From assembly GCA_012934845.2 (NCBI GenBank), contig WNNJ02000478.1, positions 1 to 64,000 of the forward strand: 64,000 nucleotides of DNA, given 5' to 3'. This DNA comes from Pomphorhynchus laevis. Taxonomy: Eukaryota > Acanthocephala > Palaeacanthocephala > Echinorhynchida > Pomphorhynchidae. The translations under genes were made by a program, and so were the position numbers. Positions 10,425 through 22,830 of the stretch are shown piece after piece (the stretch's first letter is position 1; each line of letters opens with the position of its first letter). The notes beneath the pieces are model-generated. The model did not search any database and had not been told where the DNA came from. It saw nothing but the letters and a program-made list of their open reading frames with translations.

Positions 10425-12200
10425 TTTTAACGTGGCGAATGCGCGCTAGCGCACGCTTACATGACTACAACAAAACAAGACTGTGAATCAGGTGTTGAGA
10501 AGGTGTGAACAGAGGATGTGTTTGAATGCGATAAATGGGGGAGCGAGGAGAACGTAAGAGAGAGTTGATTCCAGGCAAGTAAGGCGACGACGAGAAAGGA
10601 TCGGAGACCGTAGTTGTTGGAGTAATTGGGGACGTGTAGTAAGAGGGAATGACGGGAACGCAGCGATAGCGAGGTGGGGCGAGTGTCGTCTAAGAAAGGA
10701 AGGTTGATGAACGATGGGGAGCCGACAGCGATAAGACGAAAAGTTACGAGAAGAAGGCAGAGTTTGATGCGCATGTAGATGGTAGGTCAAAAGAGTTGGG
10801 AAAGATATGTGGATGTGTGGTCAAGCGACGGAGACGGTAGAGCACTCGAACGGCGGTGTTGATTATTCGTTGTAGGGGTAGGATGATAGATTTTGGAGAA
10901 TTGGCGAAAGGCTAAGGCAGTAATCGATTTTAGAGAAAAATAGCGTTGAAAGAAGAGGCATATAAGAACGGAAGTCGATAGGGGCGGATACGGCTAATGT
11001 CACGGAGAATTAAGTCAGACGAGCGGACCTTGTCACGGACGAAGGGTTTAAGGGAAAGGTGATCATCGAAATGGAAGCCTAAGAAAGTGAGATTGTGGAC
11101 TATGGGGATGATTGATGAGGCAAAATATACAGTGGGAGGAGATATGTTTGGTTTACGGGGGAGGATCCGACATTATTTTGGATTTTTCGGGGTTTAGAAC
11201 GAGATGGAGATTGGAGAGACGTTTGTAGATAGAAGAAAGACAGTTGGAGGCAGAAATGCCGATATCGTGCATGTGATGTGCGGGTGCATGAGCATAGATG
11301 AGGATGTCATCGGCCTATTGCATGACGTTAAAGGAGTAAGGTTCGACAAACGGAGAGAGATCGCCAAGCAGAAGAGAGAAAAGCAGGGGACCTAGGACTG
11401 AACCTTGTGGGACCCCGCAAAAAAATAGGGATGGGAGGGGAGGATGATGAATTAGAACAGACGCGAAAGGAACGGTCAGATAGATATGAGGCAAACCATG
11501 CTACGTAGGAGGAGGAAGAAAAGCTGTAATAATAACAAAGGCGAGAAAAGAGGACGGAGTGGTCGACAATGTTGAATGCGGAGGAGAGGTCGAGGGAGAT
11601 AAGAACACTATATAGAGCCTTGTCTCGAAAAATGAGTAAGTCGTTGTACACTTTTATGCATGCGATTTCTTTGCAGTGATTAGTGCGGAAAGCGAATTGG
11701 AAAAAAAGGGTATAGATTGGATGAGGAGAGATAAGCGTTGATCTGTATTAAGATGAGGCGTTCTAAGAGCTTAGAAAGAGTAGGGAGTAGTGAAATGGGG
11801 CGATGGCTAGAAGGAAGTGAGGGGTCGAGAGATTGTTTCGTAAGGAGAAAACGAACGATTGCGGATTTCCAGTGTGAAGGGTAGATTTGACTGCGGATGG
11901 ACGAGTAAAACAAGGTTTTGAGAAATGGGAATATCGATGAGCATATAGATTTTAATATGTGAGTAGGCAGGGGATCGGCAGGTGAGGTTTTGTTAGGCAA
12001 GGACATGAAGACAGATGATACTTCTGTAGGTGAGACAGGGAGAAGATAAAAGAGTTCCGGAAGGATGAGGCTAGACTGGGCAGAGTGGGATAGGATAGAG
12101 ACCGGGGTGTGTGAGAGCAACGTGGATACTTTAGTCTGGAGAAATGACGAATAATCATTGGCATTGTTGTTGCACGGCGAAGAGGAGCAATCAAGGATTG
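10425..12200 (-). mobile_element. LINE family A copy B, 5'-truncated
   Basis: The minus-strand frames at 10457-10774, 11328-11651 and 11680-12194 match the RT half of family A: VSPTEVSSVFMSLPNK, SLLPTLSKLLERL and LDLSSAFNIVDHS, then the active-site region and the C-terminus. The 3' tail and hairpin are present at 10430-10460, with one stem mismatch. The 5' end breaks off near 12200 at an inverted repeat, so the endonuclease and ORF1 are missing. Several indels break ORF2. It lies directly behind the 5' region of copy A in the same orientation. Confidence 0.88.
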
Positions 12201-12542
12201 AGTTGGAATACCTATGAAAGGTATTCCACCAACTTGACATGAGAGTGCGTGTGCAATGTTGAAGTTCTGCCGATAAATACATTTGGATGGGGTGTTTAGT
12301 AGTTCCCATCCATATCTCTCTTATATCGGGTCTTGAAATTGTTGCTTCGATAAGTAGCGACCAGTTTGTGTAGCAGGAAAAGTGCTGAGCCATGACGAGT
12401 TTCCAGAATTATTAGTTATATGTTTTATATTCTTTTTTCTATTCTTGTTAGTTCGTCAAATACCTGCATTTGCATTTCTTTGTATCGCAATTGTTTTTCT
12501 TCCTTTATTTGCAGGGCAATTTTGGTATTGAATAATTTCCCA
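12201..12542. other. unrecognised stretch starting with a snap-back hairpin
   Basis: At 12201-12235 the sequence folds on itself (GGAATACC at 12205-12212, spacer tatgaaa, GGTATTCC at 12220-12227, with a partly matching outer AGTTGG/CCAACT). This is exactly where LINE copy B stops. The rest, to 12542, contains no motif I recognise in either strand. Confidence 0.5.
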
Positions 12543-14470
12543 TTATAAGCAATCGAGGTCGTTCATAGGTGCACACATTTTTAATAAAATTGTGTATACT
12601 TGTGACGTAGTTGATTTAGATTTATTTATTCCCAGTCCCCCTAGTTTAATTGGGAACTGAACAATTATATTCCATTTCGAGTGTAAATTACTTTGCCCGA
12701 TTATCTGTGACAATAGATCTCTGAACACTGTTGAATCTAGTTCTTCTAACCATTGCGAATCAATTGGAGTTGTTCTTTTTAGGTTTGCCCATATGAACTG
12801 TAGACTCTTAATGAGCAGTACGAAAGCTGAGGGACTATCTATGACAGCTATATCTGTTGATAATTTGATCTCTTGTATCCAATCATCTGCAGTCTTCTTA
12901 ACCATTGCTTCGATGTAGTCTGATTGACCTATGAAGCTACCGAGTATCTTCACCTCTGTTGACACAACTTGAACATTATTTTGCCTAAAGACTATTGCTT
13001 CTTTATGTATATTTGTTGGGTGAATGAGGAGAGTGCATTTCGATGGATTGATGTAAGATCCAAAACCATGACTTATTTCTTGCAGGGTATTCCATATGGA
13101 AACCAAATGTTCGTAGGATCCAACGCATGTGCCATCGTCCGCGTATCACTGATGCATTATCTCGGGAATTCTATGTTCTTACTCTCTGAAAGGCGGAAGT
13201 GAGGCAGCTGCGTATGCAGCCATCGCGAGGGGGTCGCCCCTTGTTAATCCTTTCTCTGCACATAACAATTCTTTCATAACAATTCATAGATGTAGGTGAT
13301 GCGTAACAATTACTAAGTGTAATCGTCATTGACGGACATATTTTTTCATGTTTTGAATAGCTGTATGTCTGTTTACACGATTAAATGCGTTTTGGGTATC
13401 TAGTAGTAGAACACACTTATCATTCGACTTTTCAAATTCTCTTCTAATCGAATGGATTGCGATTCTATTCCGCATCGTTGCCCAGCACATAGTTGAACTT
13501 TGCCCGCAACTTTAATCAACTCACCGAGAATGCGCGTGGAGATCATTCTTCCTACAATTCGACGCAGTACTTCTCCGATTCTAATGGGACGAATACCTGA
13601 ACACTTATCCAATGGTAACAGCCTGCATACTTTAAAATCTTCAAGGTGAATATCATTTATTTGTGTTGTTGCGATGCGTATTGAAAACTGCAACTTTCTC
13701 AGCTAGTTGTTTTTACTCATTGCCGTGCTGTGTTAGTAAATCGCGCCAAATCTTCACATCCATCCCGGATGGTTCCGCTGATCCTTGTGTTTTCTTGCAG
13801 GCAGCTATTACATCATCGTGTGTGATATCATGAAATATAATGTTATTGTACAAAGAGCATCCATCAAACGGTGAGCTAAGAATGCAACTTGGATCTACTT
13901 GAGCTTGTTTTGGGTGTAGATCCTTTAATTTATCAAGAACAGTATGTCCTTCAAATGGTTCAGATATGTCTAGTATTCTTGACGTTTGGCCTGTGGATTT
14001 CAGCGATATTGCGGCGTTTTTAAATTTCCCATTCCGTGTCAGTTTAATTATGTTTTGGATCATCGCAGATCTGGGGTTTGATGTAGCATTGGGTTGTGAC
14101 TTGCTTTTAATTTGCAGGAATAGGGTCTCAGAGAAAAGTGTATCTAAGTAACCTTCCTTCCATAATTTCAGACGGCGAGTAGGCGTTTTTCTTATAACAC
14201 CAACTTTATTCGAGCATATCCTTTGTAGTAATATTTGAGATAGGATAATTATACCTGTTTTTCAAAGCTATACCTGCTTTTGATGAATTCGAATTGAATT
14301 GCTCCAGAAGTTCAGATATAGTTAAGACAAACTGCTTTGCAACGTTGCATTTTGGTAGGTGGATAAGATTTGGCTTCCAGTGAATTACGCTGTCGTATAT
14401 TGTGTCTAGTGTTATATAATCACTGGGCCTGTGGTCTGCATTGTGATGTAGTTTGTTTGTAGTTTGAAGC
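12543..14470 (-). mobile_element. RLE element, N-terminal region to RT thumb, broken
   Basis: In element order on the minus strand: 14465-14206 has YDSVIHWKPNLIHLPK and AKQFVLTISELLEQF; 14063-13713 has VLDKLKDLHPKQ and AEPSGMDVKIWRDLL; 13693-13400 has RT motif 1 (PLDKCSGIRPIRIGEVLRRI) and VQLCAGQRCG; 13380-13230 is degraded; 13106-12543 has the post-active-site region (GSYINPSKCTLLI) and thumb (FPIKLGGLGINKSK). The zinc finger and endonuclease are missing on the left, and LINE family B abuts it on the right. It matches the order of the better copy at 61965-64000 and adds the N-terminal part missing there. It has many breaks. Confidence 0.82.
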
Positions 14471-17400
14471 ACGGCAGGGAAGTTGATTGGCGTATATGAA
14501 TGGGCAGATGATTCCACGATAGAGGAGCAGCCACCAGGAAGGAGCGGGGTCTAAAGGAGGTAGAGTAGTTTGGGACATGTAAAAGAAGGGAATTACAGGA
14601 ACGCAATGAACACTAAACAGAACGAGAATTATCAAGAAAAGGAAGGTTGAGAAATGAAGGGGTATGAAAAGTTACAAGGCGGAAAGCAACGATAAGAAGA
14701 CGAATTTGAACACGACAATAAATTGTAGGCAAATCGAGAGAAGCAAGATGGTAGGATGTATGATCAAAACGACGAAGACGGAGGAGAATTCGGACGGCTG
14801 CGTTGACGATGCGTTGTAGGGTAAGAAGAGCGGATTTAGGTGAGTTGGAAAATAGACTAAGACAATAATCGAGTTTAGAAAATGGAGAGATGATATTAGA
14901 GTCATACAAGAAAGGAAATCGGTCAATCTACGAACTTGACGGAGGTTGCGGAGTATCAAGGTAGATGAGCGTACTTTATCTCTAACGAAAGGTTTAAGTG
15001 AAAGTCGGTTGTCAAAATGGAAGCCTAGGAAAACGAAATTATCAACGATAGGAAGAATTGTAGAATTTAACGATACGGAGGGAGGTTCGAAGACGAGGCG
15101 TCGAGGTAGGATCCACATAATTTTGGATTTATCAGGATTCAGAGAAAGGCGAAGAGAAGAAATATGATTGGAAATTGAGACAAGACAGTCGGAAGCAGAA
15201 ACACTAAGATCGTGAATACGATAAACAGGTGCATGAGCATAGATGAGAATGTCATCAGCATATTGCATAACATGGAAGTTAAATTTATGAGAAATCGAAG
15301 ACAAATCACCGAAGAAGAAGAGAGAAAAGCATAGGGCCTAATACGGAGCCTTGTGGAACACCGGTCGGGATGGATGAAGGATGGGAGAGAGAAGAGTTAG
15401 AATAGACGCGAAATGTACGGTTTGATAGATATGAAGAAAACCATGATACAGTGGGTAAAGAGAAGCCATAATCATGACGAAGGCGATGGAGAAGAATCGA
15501 GTGATCGACGATGTCAAAAGCAGACGATAGATCAAGAGAAACTATGACACTACATAATTTATGATCGCGCGATATGAGTAAGTCGTTATAAACTTTAAGA
15601 CATGCAATTTCGGTAGAGTAATTAGAGCGAAAAGCGGTTTGGAAGGGAGGAAATAAGTTAGAGGAAAAAAGATATGTACTAACTTGCTTTAGAACGAGAC
15701 GCTCAAGGAGATTAGAGAGAGTTGGGAGAAGTGAAATAGGACGGTACGAAAATGGTAGTGAGAAGTCGAGAGATTGCTTTTTGATGAGAGGACGAACAGT
15801 GGCGCATTTCCAGATGGAAGGAAATGTACGGCTACGGATGGACGAGTTGAACAATGTGGTTAGGTAGGGTAAGATAAAGGAGCAGATATTTTTAAGCAAG
15901 TGAGTTGGAATTGGGTCAGAAGGAGAGGTTTTATTAGGTAATGACAGCAGAACCGAAGAAACTTCATCAGACGAAACGGGAAGAAGGTGGAATAGTTCTG
16001 GGAGAGAAGTATTTAAAGAGAAGAGTGGGTACAAGGGGACTATGGGTAATAGGGAAAGTAAATTAGATAGCTTAGTTTGTAGATAAGAAGAAAATTCATC
16101 AGGACTTATATTACAAGGGGTAGATGATCGTGAAAGAATTGAGTTTAGGTTTTTCAATGAGATTCAGAGTTGGAAGATGACTCGAGTTGATTTCGCCAAA
16201 AGAGAGTACGTTTAGTACGTATAAGAATGAGATGTGAACGGCGTAGAGAAAAGTAGGAATCACGAAGATTTGGAGTGAGTGAGTTGGGAGAACGTTTAAG
16301 AAAGCGTTTATACATACGAAAAGAGTGACGGAGTCGACGCTTAGAAAGACTACAGTCAGAATCGAACCAGGGAGCATGGCGCAAGCGCTGGGAACGTCAA
16401 AGTCGACTAGGCAGAAGGTTATTGAGGATCGACGTAAGTTCAGAATTAAACAGAATGCACAGTTCATCGGGAGATAGATAGTTAAGAGGAAGTGAAAAGA
16501 GTGAAGAATTGAGTAAGGATGTGCAGAGAATAGGGATATCGAGAAATTTCCAGGGTCGACTTGGTGTGGATATTGGTGGAGGCGGAGAAGGAGGATGGGG
16601 ACGAGTAAGAGTGACAAGGAAATGATCGGACAAACCAGGATCAGTAATTGACAAGGAAGTATAGTCATTGAAGCAGATAGGTACAGCAATGATGTCGAGA
16701 GCACCGCAGAGAATATGTGTTGGGCTTGTTGAGAGTAATTTATAGTTAAACTCAGAAATAAGATTAGTTAAAGTGATAGAGTCAGAGTCAGCCGGGCGAT
16801 CAAGACGAATGTTAAAGTCACCGAGAACAAAAGAAGGAGTATAAGACAATAAACAGTGATACATAGGATCTGCAAGGTCGTTAAAGAAGATACGTGAGCC
16901 GGCAACTGAACCTGGACGGTATACAATCACAAGTTCCAGAGGGAAAGGAGTTGATAATCTGCATATGAGTAATTCGAACGAGGTGTAACGGATGTTAACG
17001 TTAATTTTACGTAAAGACATTGGGTGACGAGCAATGGCAACTATACCGCCATGGTTAAAAGCAGTAGATGTATGAGAGGCAATTGGACGAGCTGATTCAA
17101 CTAAAGAACAACCAGAGCGACATAGACGACGAATAGCAAGATCGTCGGAGTCACAATGCCAGAAATTGATAATGCAGAGAATATCGATAGATAATTGATC
17201 GAAGATATCAAGGAACATATCAGCTTTATGAAGAATAGAGCGAGTGTTGAATAGACTAAGACGAAAAGTATGCTTAGGAGCGAGATCGACTAGCGAAGAA
17301 GACAATGGGAAGAGATGGGACGCCATCGAATTTTTGGCCTTGTGTGTACAACGTGAAAATTTCCATTGATTTGACGTATAGATAAGGATGACTCGCCGTT

Positions 17401-18060
17401 TGTTTCACGTCGATGTTTCTCAATGCGAGCTAAATTGAGCTGGGCAATATCAGAAGGGGAGCGGTCAGGAAAGATACGGCAAGTAGATGAAGTGGTAAGA
17501 AGTTTAAAACGTTGGGAGAGTACCGAAGAGGCATGTGAACTATGTCGGAAAACGATTTGTTAGGAGTGGAGAACTAAGATGATTGGATTTAGTGGATTCG
17601 TTTAAACGAATCAAGGATATAGGAGCGATATTATTGAAGAGGGATGGGTTATCATCAGGAAGAATGGTTGCTAGGATAGACCTGAAAGCAGATACATCAT
17701 CATCGAGGCGAGATTGTGGAGAAGCATATACGGAAAGCTTTAAGTTTGATATGATTATACAGCGATCGCGCGAAGGAAAACGATTTCGTGGAAGTTGTGG
17801 ACGGACAGAGCTAGTAGGGTCGAGGCAGATGAGCAGATATAAGTGGAAATGACAGGGGTGCTTGATAGAGAATTAATATTGGTTTGAGCAAGTGTGACAG
17901 GAGCGGGGTGTTGAATCGGTTGATCATATATGTGACTGGAGATGATTTTAAATGAAGGTTGTAAATTATTTGGAAGTGTTACGTGGGAGGTAGAGTAAGG
18001 AGAATTAAGATAGGTTGGGGCATGAGTGACAGGAATGGAGTGTTGATTCAATTGATCGGA
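14465..18060 (-). mobile_element. CR1/L2-type LINE family B, long copy
   Basis: This is a second LINE family, clearly related to family A (LFNTRSILHKAD, ALDIIAVPIC, SDHFLVTL, TSPSDPIPTHLLK, STEIACLKVYNDLL, GVPQGSVLGPMLFSLL, MQYADDILIYAHAP). ORF2 runs from 17326 down to about 14470 in at least four frame segments (16397-17326, 16154-16384, 15306-16157, 14672-15304, then to 14613). Remnants of ORF1 lie at about 17340-18051. The 3' UTR and hairpin seen in the fragment at 1766-2125 are missing, so the 3' end has been lost at the junction with the RLE element. Confidence 0.88.
16397..17326 (-). CDS. LINE family B ORF2, endonuclease domain
   Basis: The 309-codon frame starts with MASHLFPL and holds an APE-like endonuclease. 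Motifs in order are FNTRSILHKAD (about residues 25-35), the E-x-W-like INFWHCDSDD (about 58), LVIVYRPGS, FVLGDFNIRLDRP (about 160), SPTHILCGALDIIAV (about 190) and SDHFLVTL (about 226). In the family this domain nicks target DNA at loose sites. The usual glutamate of TESW is replaced by asparagine-phenylalanine (NFW) here, so this copy may be catalytically dead. The frame shifts before the RT. Confidence 0.78.
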   Translation of the reverse strand: MASHLFPLSSSLVDLAPKHTFRLSLFNTRSILHKADMFLDIFDQLSIDILCIINFWHCDSDDLAIRRLCRSGCSLVESARPIASHTSTAFNHGGIVAIARHPMSLRKINVNIRYTSFELLICRLSTPFPLELVIVYRPGSVAGSRIFFNDLADPMYHCLLSYTPSFVLGDFNIRLDRPADSDSITLTNLISEFNYKLLSTSPTHILCGALDIIAVPICFNDYTSLSITDPGLSDHFLVTLTRPHPPSPPPPISTPSRPWKFLDIPILCTSLLNSSLFSLPLNYLSPDELCILFNSELTSILNNLLPSRL

Positions 18061-18070
18061 AATGTTGCTT

Positions 18071-18752
18071 CTGGAACTGACAGGAATAATCTGGAACTGA
18101 CAGGAATAATTGTAAGATGATTGTAATCAAGAAAATTTTTACTTATTCTGACTATCGATACAAATGACCATGATCGGTGGATACAGGGTCACAGGGGATC
18201 TTGCGAAGTCAATTTGGAGCCGAACAATTTAAGCAGGGCTTGTTTGCCTTGGCACATCGGCAACTCTTGCATTTTGCGGCTGTGGCATTGCACGAGCAAC
18301 ATTTCAGTGTCGATGAGCGAACCCCTAGAGGCATAATTGTTTGTAAGTACTTACAACTTACACAACGATAAATGGAACTGGATCGATAAATGGAACGACA
18401 ATCTGGAACTGGATTGATCTGGATCTGGATTGATTGTAAGTAGTTTTAATCAAGAATTTTTAAACTCTATATAATTTTGGTGGACAAGATTAATAAAAAA
18501 CTTGTGGTCCATGGAATTCTCAATCGCAGTTTTAAAAATTCCTTGTTATAATAATAAAACTGACAATAAAAAAATTATAACTTACAAAAAATAACATACA
18601 TTCTTCGTTAATAAATCCTTACAATTACAATTGGATTACAATTTGCACACATACCAGTATAAACGAACAGCTGCAATATAAGGATCGATCGTTTTTCTGT
18701 GGTTTTTGTAATGCTGACTATCGTAAGCTTAGTGCTGATAATAAGCTGGATA
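18071..18752. repeat. segmental duplication, copy 2 (partner 649-1329)
   Basis: This segment is about 99 percent identical to 649-1329 and carries only two minisatellite units at its left edge, against eleven in copy 1. It sits between the decayed 5' end of LINE family B and a plus-strand CR1-like LINE. The sharp right boundary (agctggata) is the same in both copies. I found no target duplication by eye. Confidence 0.9.
18152..18334 (-). CDS. cysteine-rich small ORF, second copy
   Basis: This frame has the same cysteine-rich content and layout as 729-911 (CCSC, KCKSC, PCLNC, PNC). The few differences leave the cysteines in place, although conservation over such recent copies says little about selection. 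An ORF at 18699-19175 on the plus strand begins inside this segment and runs into the neighbouring LINE, so it is an accidental fusion. Confidence 0.4.
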
Positions 18753-21490
18753 GATCCTTGCACAGCGACAGTACAAATGCGGATCTTGTTCCAGCTTGAA
18801 GTGAATGCAGATCGTACTCCTCAGGAGATCACCTCGAACGAGCTAAACAATACGCCCCAGAATGGAAGTCCAGTTATTGTAAGCTCATTGACTACGACAC
18901 GTATTTGGAAAAGAGGATATAAAAAATTTATCACTAGCACTAGACAGTTCCCAATAGAAAATACGCAATATACCTATTTTGAAACGACGCGTTCTCAAAC
19001 GTCTCCTAAACAAAATGTGAGTGACAACCTGCGACATTGTCACACAGTTGCGATATCGACGGATTCATCGAATTCGAGGCATAATATAATTCACGATTCA
19101 CCCTATAATGTGCAAATTGTTGACACCAATCAGACTAACGGACGATCAATGACGTCCTGCTTGTGCGCGTCTTAAGGAAACAGATCTACAACTGGTAGGT
19201 ATATAGCAACGTACTCTAGTCCTATCAAGCCTAGTGATTTTCTCAAAGCAAAATCTATTAAGCAGATTCGGCATCTCTATGATAGGATACATAACGTGTT
19301 ATTCAGTGGTTTTCCTGAGTCCAATGCAGCAAATTCACTGGACCGTATGGATTATGACGTGTCTAATCTACGTAAGGCATTCTCCCACCTATTACATGAA
19401 AGTGATGATAAGTTAACATCAGCTATCAACGTGAAGAAGCTATTCCGGCTTGGTAAAAGCATCCATGAGAAATAAAGGCTACTAAAGGTAATATTTTCCT
19501 CTCCTTATCATTCGCGCATGTTGCTAATGCGTGGATTTCGCCTAAGGAAGTTTCATTGCAAGTGATTAAGGATTACCTTCTATAGATATCCGATGTATTT
19601 GCCCCTAGGTGTGTCATCTCGCAAAATACTAAACATCCTGCATGGTTCGATCGGGACCTAAAACTGATGTTGAGTGTACGAAATCGTCTGTGGAAGTTAT
19701 CTCGCTCGCTCCGGCAAATCGCCAACATTAAGACATTTCAGAAAACTTTGTACTCAGATGATGATATCAAAACGCGAGAAATTCGAATCAGTAATCATCG
19801 AAAAAGTAGATGTTAGCCCCAAGCTATTTTGGTCCTATGCTCGGAGAAACAGAACCCTTAATACCGCAATCAAATATGTTCACTCAGAGAATGACATGGT
19901 TACAGCTGAAACTGATATAGCTGAGACTCTCGAATCCTCGTTCCTAATTACATTATCTTACTCTTCACTTGAAATAGTACGGCATCCCTATTCATGAGCA
20001 TACTGATTTCCGGCCAATATGCGCGTCTAAAATTCAAGAGTATATTACCAATGTTCGTCCCATTAGTGCCGCAGGCTCTGACGACATTTTGCCATTCCTG
20101 CACAAAAAATAGTCGAATTACTTGGGCCCGCTTCTTGTGGAGATCTTTTCTAAAAGTTTGGTCACTGGAAGTGTACCAGCAGAATGGAAAACTGCGATTG
20201 TTGTTCCTATTACCAAAAAATTCATTGCATCATCATGTAGTAATTACAGGCCAATAACCTTGCCCTCTTTGATATGTAAAGTCCTTTAACGCGTTATCTA
20301 CAGTAGAATCTCGGACAATATCGTCTCACTTGGTATATTAAAATCCGCTCAGCATGGTTTTCGTCACAGTCGTTCATGTTTGACGAACTTACTTACTGGG
20401 TGCGAAATGTGGACACAATCGTTAAGTGTTGGCAGCTCGGTCTATATAATCTTTATTGATTTATCGAAAGCCATCGACCTTGCCCCACATGATAGCCTGA
20501 TCTGCTTGTTAGCTCACTACGGTGTTTTTACAACATTGCGCAATTGGATTCGTGATTTCTTTTGCAACAGATCATTTTGAGTTAGGGTTAACAGTAGCTG
20601 TCTTCTGCTAGGCCTGTTAATTGTGGCGTTCCCCAAGGTACTGTTCTGGTCCCTTGCTTCTCATTATATTTCTAAATGATCTGCTCTTACACATAAATAG
20701 TCCCTGCTGGGCATTTGCTGACGATGTGAAAGTCGGGTGCGATAGAATTTCCGACCCACAGCGCCAGCGCCTACAGCACGATCTTTACACTGTAAATAAA
20801 TAAAGTACTGCTACCGGTATGACCATGAATGTAGACAAATGTGTCCATATCAAGCTTGACAACGGTCAACCTGATCGTGACTTTTATTTAGGATGTCAGA
20901 ATATTCGGATTATATCTGAGCACAGATACCTTGGAATCATTTTAAATAACGATCTCAAGGCTCGACCGAATACCGATTATATCCATGGTAAAGCAATGAA
21001 GTCTCTGTATTGTATAAAGAATAATTTGCTAAGCTTAAGGCGAAACTATTCGAGCATCTATATTGCGCCTTAGTCCGCCCGAACGTGGCATACTGCATCA
21101 CAACAACTTTCCCATTTATCAAAGCTGAAATGACGAAAATTGAATGTATTCTGCGTAGAGAAAGCAAACTTTGTATTGGTTCACATTATTCTTACGCTAA
21201 GCGTCTTGCGTGTTTGAAACTGCCTTCAACGGCTCAAAGGCTACTATATTTAGACTTCGCAGCGATGTGGCTCTTGGTTCATAGAACGGAAGGTTTCTTA
21301 TCATCTTGTATACAATTACGTAATTCGAGTCGAAGAGGTCACTCTTTTGCGCTGTTTAAATTTGCCCACGGTAAAGTCAGGAGTGTGAGTAGGCTTTCCT
21401 ACCGCTCTTTGAATATTTGGAATTTGTTACCTGGGGACCTTACCAGTGCTGCTAGCTATCGCCACTTCAAAAAGCTGTGTTGAAATGGAT
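18753..21490 (+). mobile_element. CR1-like LINE, broken copy
   Basis: Plus-strand pieces in order: an ORF1 remnant at about 19240-19500 (KLFRLGKSIHEK, LLKVIFSSPYHS); a post-endonuclease linker at about 19630-19990 (HPAWFDRDL, NRLWKLSRSLR, SPKLFWSYAR); and RT at about 20030-21080 (SDDILPFLH, VPAEWKTAIVVPITKK, SCSNYRPITL, QHGFRHSRSCLTNLL, IFIDLSKAIDLAPHD, FADDVKVG, MTMNVDKC). The C-terminal tail is at 21085-21483 (HRTEGFLSSC, RSLNIWNLLP). The endonuclease is absent between about 19500 and 19630. There are many stops and frame changes. The S-C-L-T-N-L-L wording is typical of CR1/jockey-type RTs. Confidence 0.8.
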
Positions 21491-21929
21491 TGTCAATTCC
21501 GGTTTGGATGCGTGGATCTATTTTGATATTTAATGTTTTGAAAACAAAATTTGTGAACAGTTGAAACATCCATTTGCGGCTAGTAACTTGTAACCTATAA
21601 TAATGCAAGGTCGACCACTATTCCTATAACCACTTCCTAAATGTAAAAGCTTTTTCACTTTGAGAGTTGCAGCTTCACTCCTAACGAATATTATAGATAA
21701 TAAGATAAGATACCTTTTTGATAGCAGAAGCAAGCGAAATATAAAAATATTTCTTATTTCGACGTTCTTTTTGTCCAAAAAATTCTTCGTTATAGCTATT
21801 TATAATGCATATTTTTTATTCAAAAAATATTAATATTCAAAAAATCTGTGGCCGCTAAATACACTTTAATAGGAAAAATTCTGCTAATATATTCTGATTA
21901 ACATGACACAGAAAGAAATAAGTCCTTAT
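21491..21929. other. AT-rich stretch, no gene recognised
   Basis: This holds only short AT-rich frames with no motif. It separates the CR1 copy from PLE fragments. Confidence 0.5.
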
Positions 21930-22046
21930 AAATCAGCACAATACCATATAATATAAAATATAATACATTAAATAATGAAATTTTAAGAATTACAACAATT
22001 TGTAACGATATTAGTTTTCTATAAAGATATTAGTTTTCTATAAAAA
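21930..22046 (+). mobile_element. Penelope-like element, C-terminal RT snippet
   Basis: About 110 bp match the PLE region near 44170-44245 (ccatataatataaaat and the following repeat-like text). It ends in an 18-bp direct repeat (gatattagttttctataa twice) just before the LINE tail, perhaps a trace of the insertion that split the PLE. Confidence 0.75.
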
Positions 22047-22165
22047 AGGATTTATTTTAACGTGGCAAATGCGTGCCAGCGCACGCTTACATGACCACAA
22101 CAAAACAAGACTGTGAATCAGGTGTCGTGAAGGTGTGAACGGAAGAGGTGTTTGAATGTGATGAA
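22047..22165 (-). mobile_element. LINE family A, 3'-end stub inside a PLE
   Basis: This very short 5'-truncated insertion has the T-rich end, the hairpin at 22071-22086 with a perfect 6-bp stem, and about 60 bp of the last coding sequence. Both flanks are PLE sequence, so family A inserted after the PLE. Confidence 0.88.
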
Positions 22166-22830
22166 ATTTACAATTCGTTATATAATGACTTAAATGCTTA
22201 TTTTATTCATGAATCCCACATAATATAAAATATAATACATTAAATAATGAAATTTTAAGAATTGCAACAATATGTAATGATATTGGCTTTCTTCAAAATT
22301 ATTTAAATAATTTAATAGATACATATTTTAAACTAGGTTACAATAAAAATAACACTAAGCAGAAAATAGTAAAATATATAAATCAACACAATAATATAAA
22401 GAATAAATTTAAACTCTTAAGTGGCAAATTTTTATGGATGGATAATAAATAATATACTTTGCATTAGAATAAGATACTAGATAGTTATTTCAGAGGAAAT
22501 ACATCATTAGCATGTATTTGCCCCCGCTGCAATGTTGGGTAGAGGAGTTAGTGGCCGAAACCTGATAGCATAGCAGTTCCTCCTGATGACCTCTAATTCT
22601 TATTCTGATACAACGTCTGTTATTTATTAGTCAATTCATAAAAATGACGTTTATTTTAAATTTTATTTTTTATTTTTTATTTTTTTTATTTTTTAACTTG
22701 ATTTAAATTATAGGAAATCTAAAATCAATTATTAATTTTATTATTTAATTATTAAATTTTGATTTAGCATTATTATGTTTTCTTTAGTTTATAATTATAT
22801 TAAATACGTAGACTCAGTTAGCTGATTTGA
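22166..22830 (+). mobile_element. Penelope-like element, 3' end with UTR
   Basis: A short 5' PLE piece (tttacaattcgttatataat, compare 42590) is fused to the C-terminal RT region and the whole 3' UTR. The UTR includes the structured block (22511-22600, with some pairing lost) and the terminal ctcagttagctgattt motif shared by other PLE copies (25546, 40864, 44742). The T-rich region 22640-22700 is low complexity. Confidence 0.85.

Noticed and set aside
18699-19175. A 158-codon plus-strand gene at the right edge of the duplicated segment
   Set aside because: It starts in the duplicated unit and crosses its boundary into a LINE remnant. No domain is recognisable and the duplicate at 1277 does not continue the frame.
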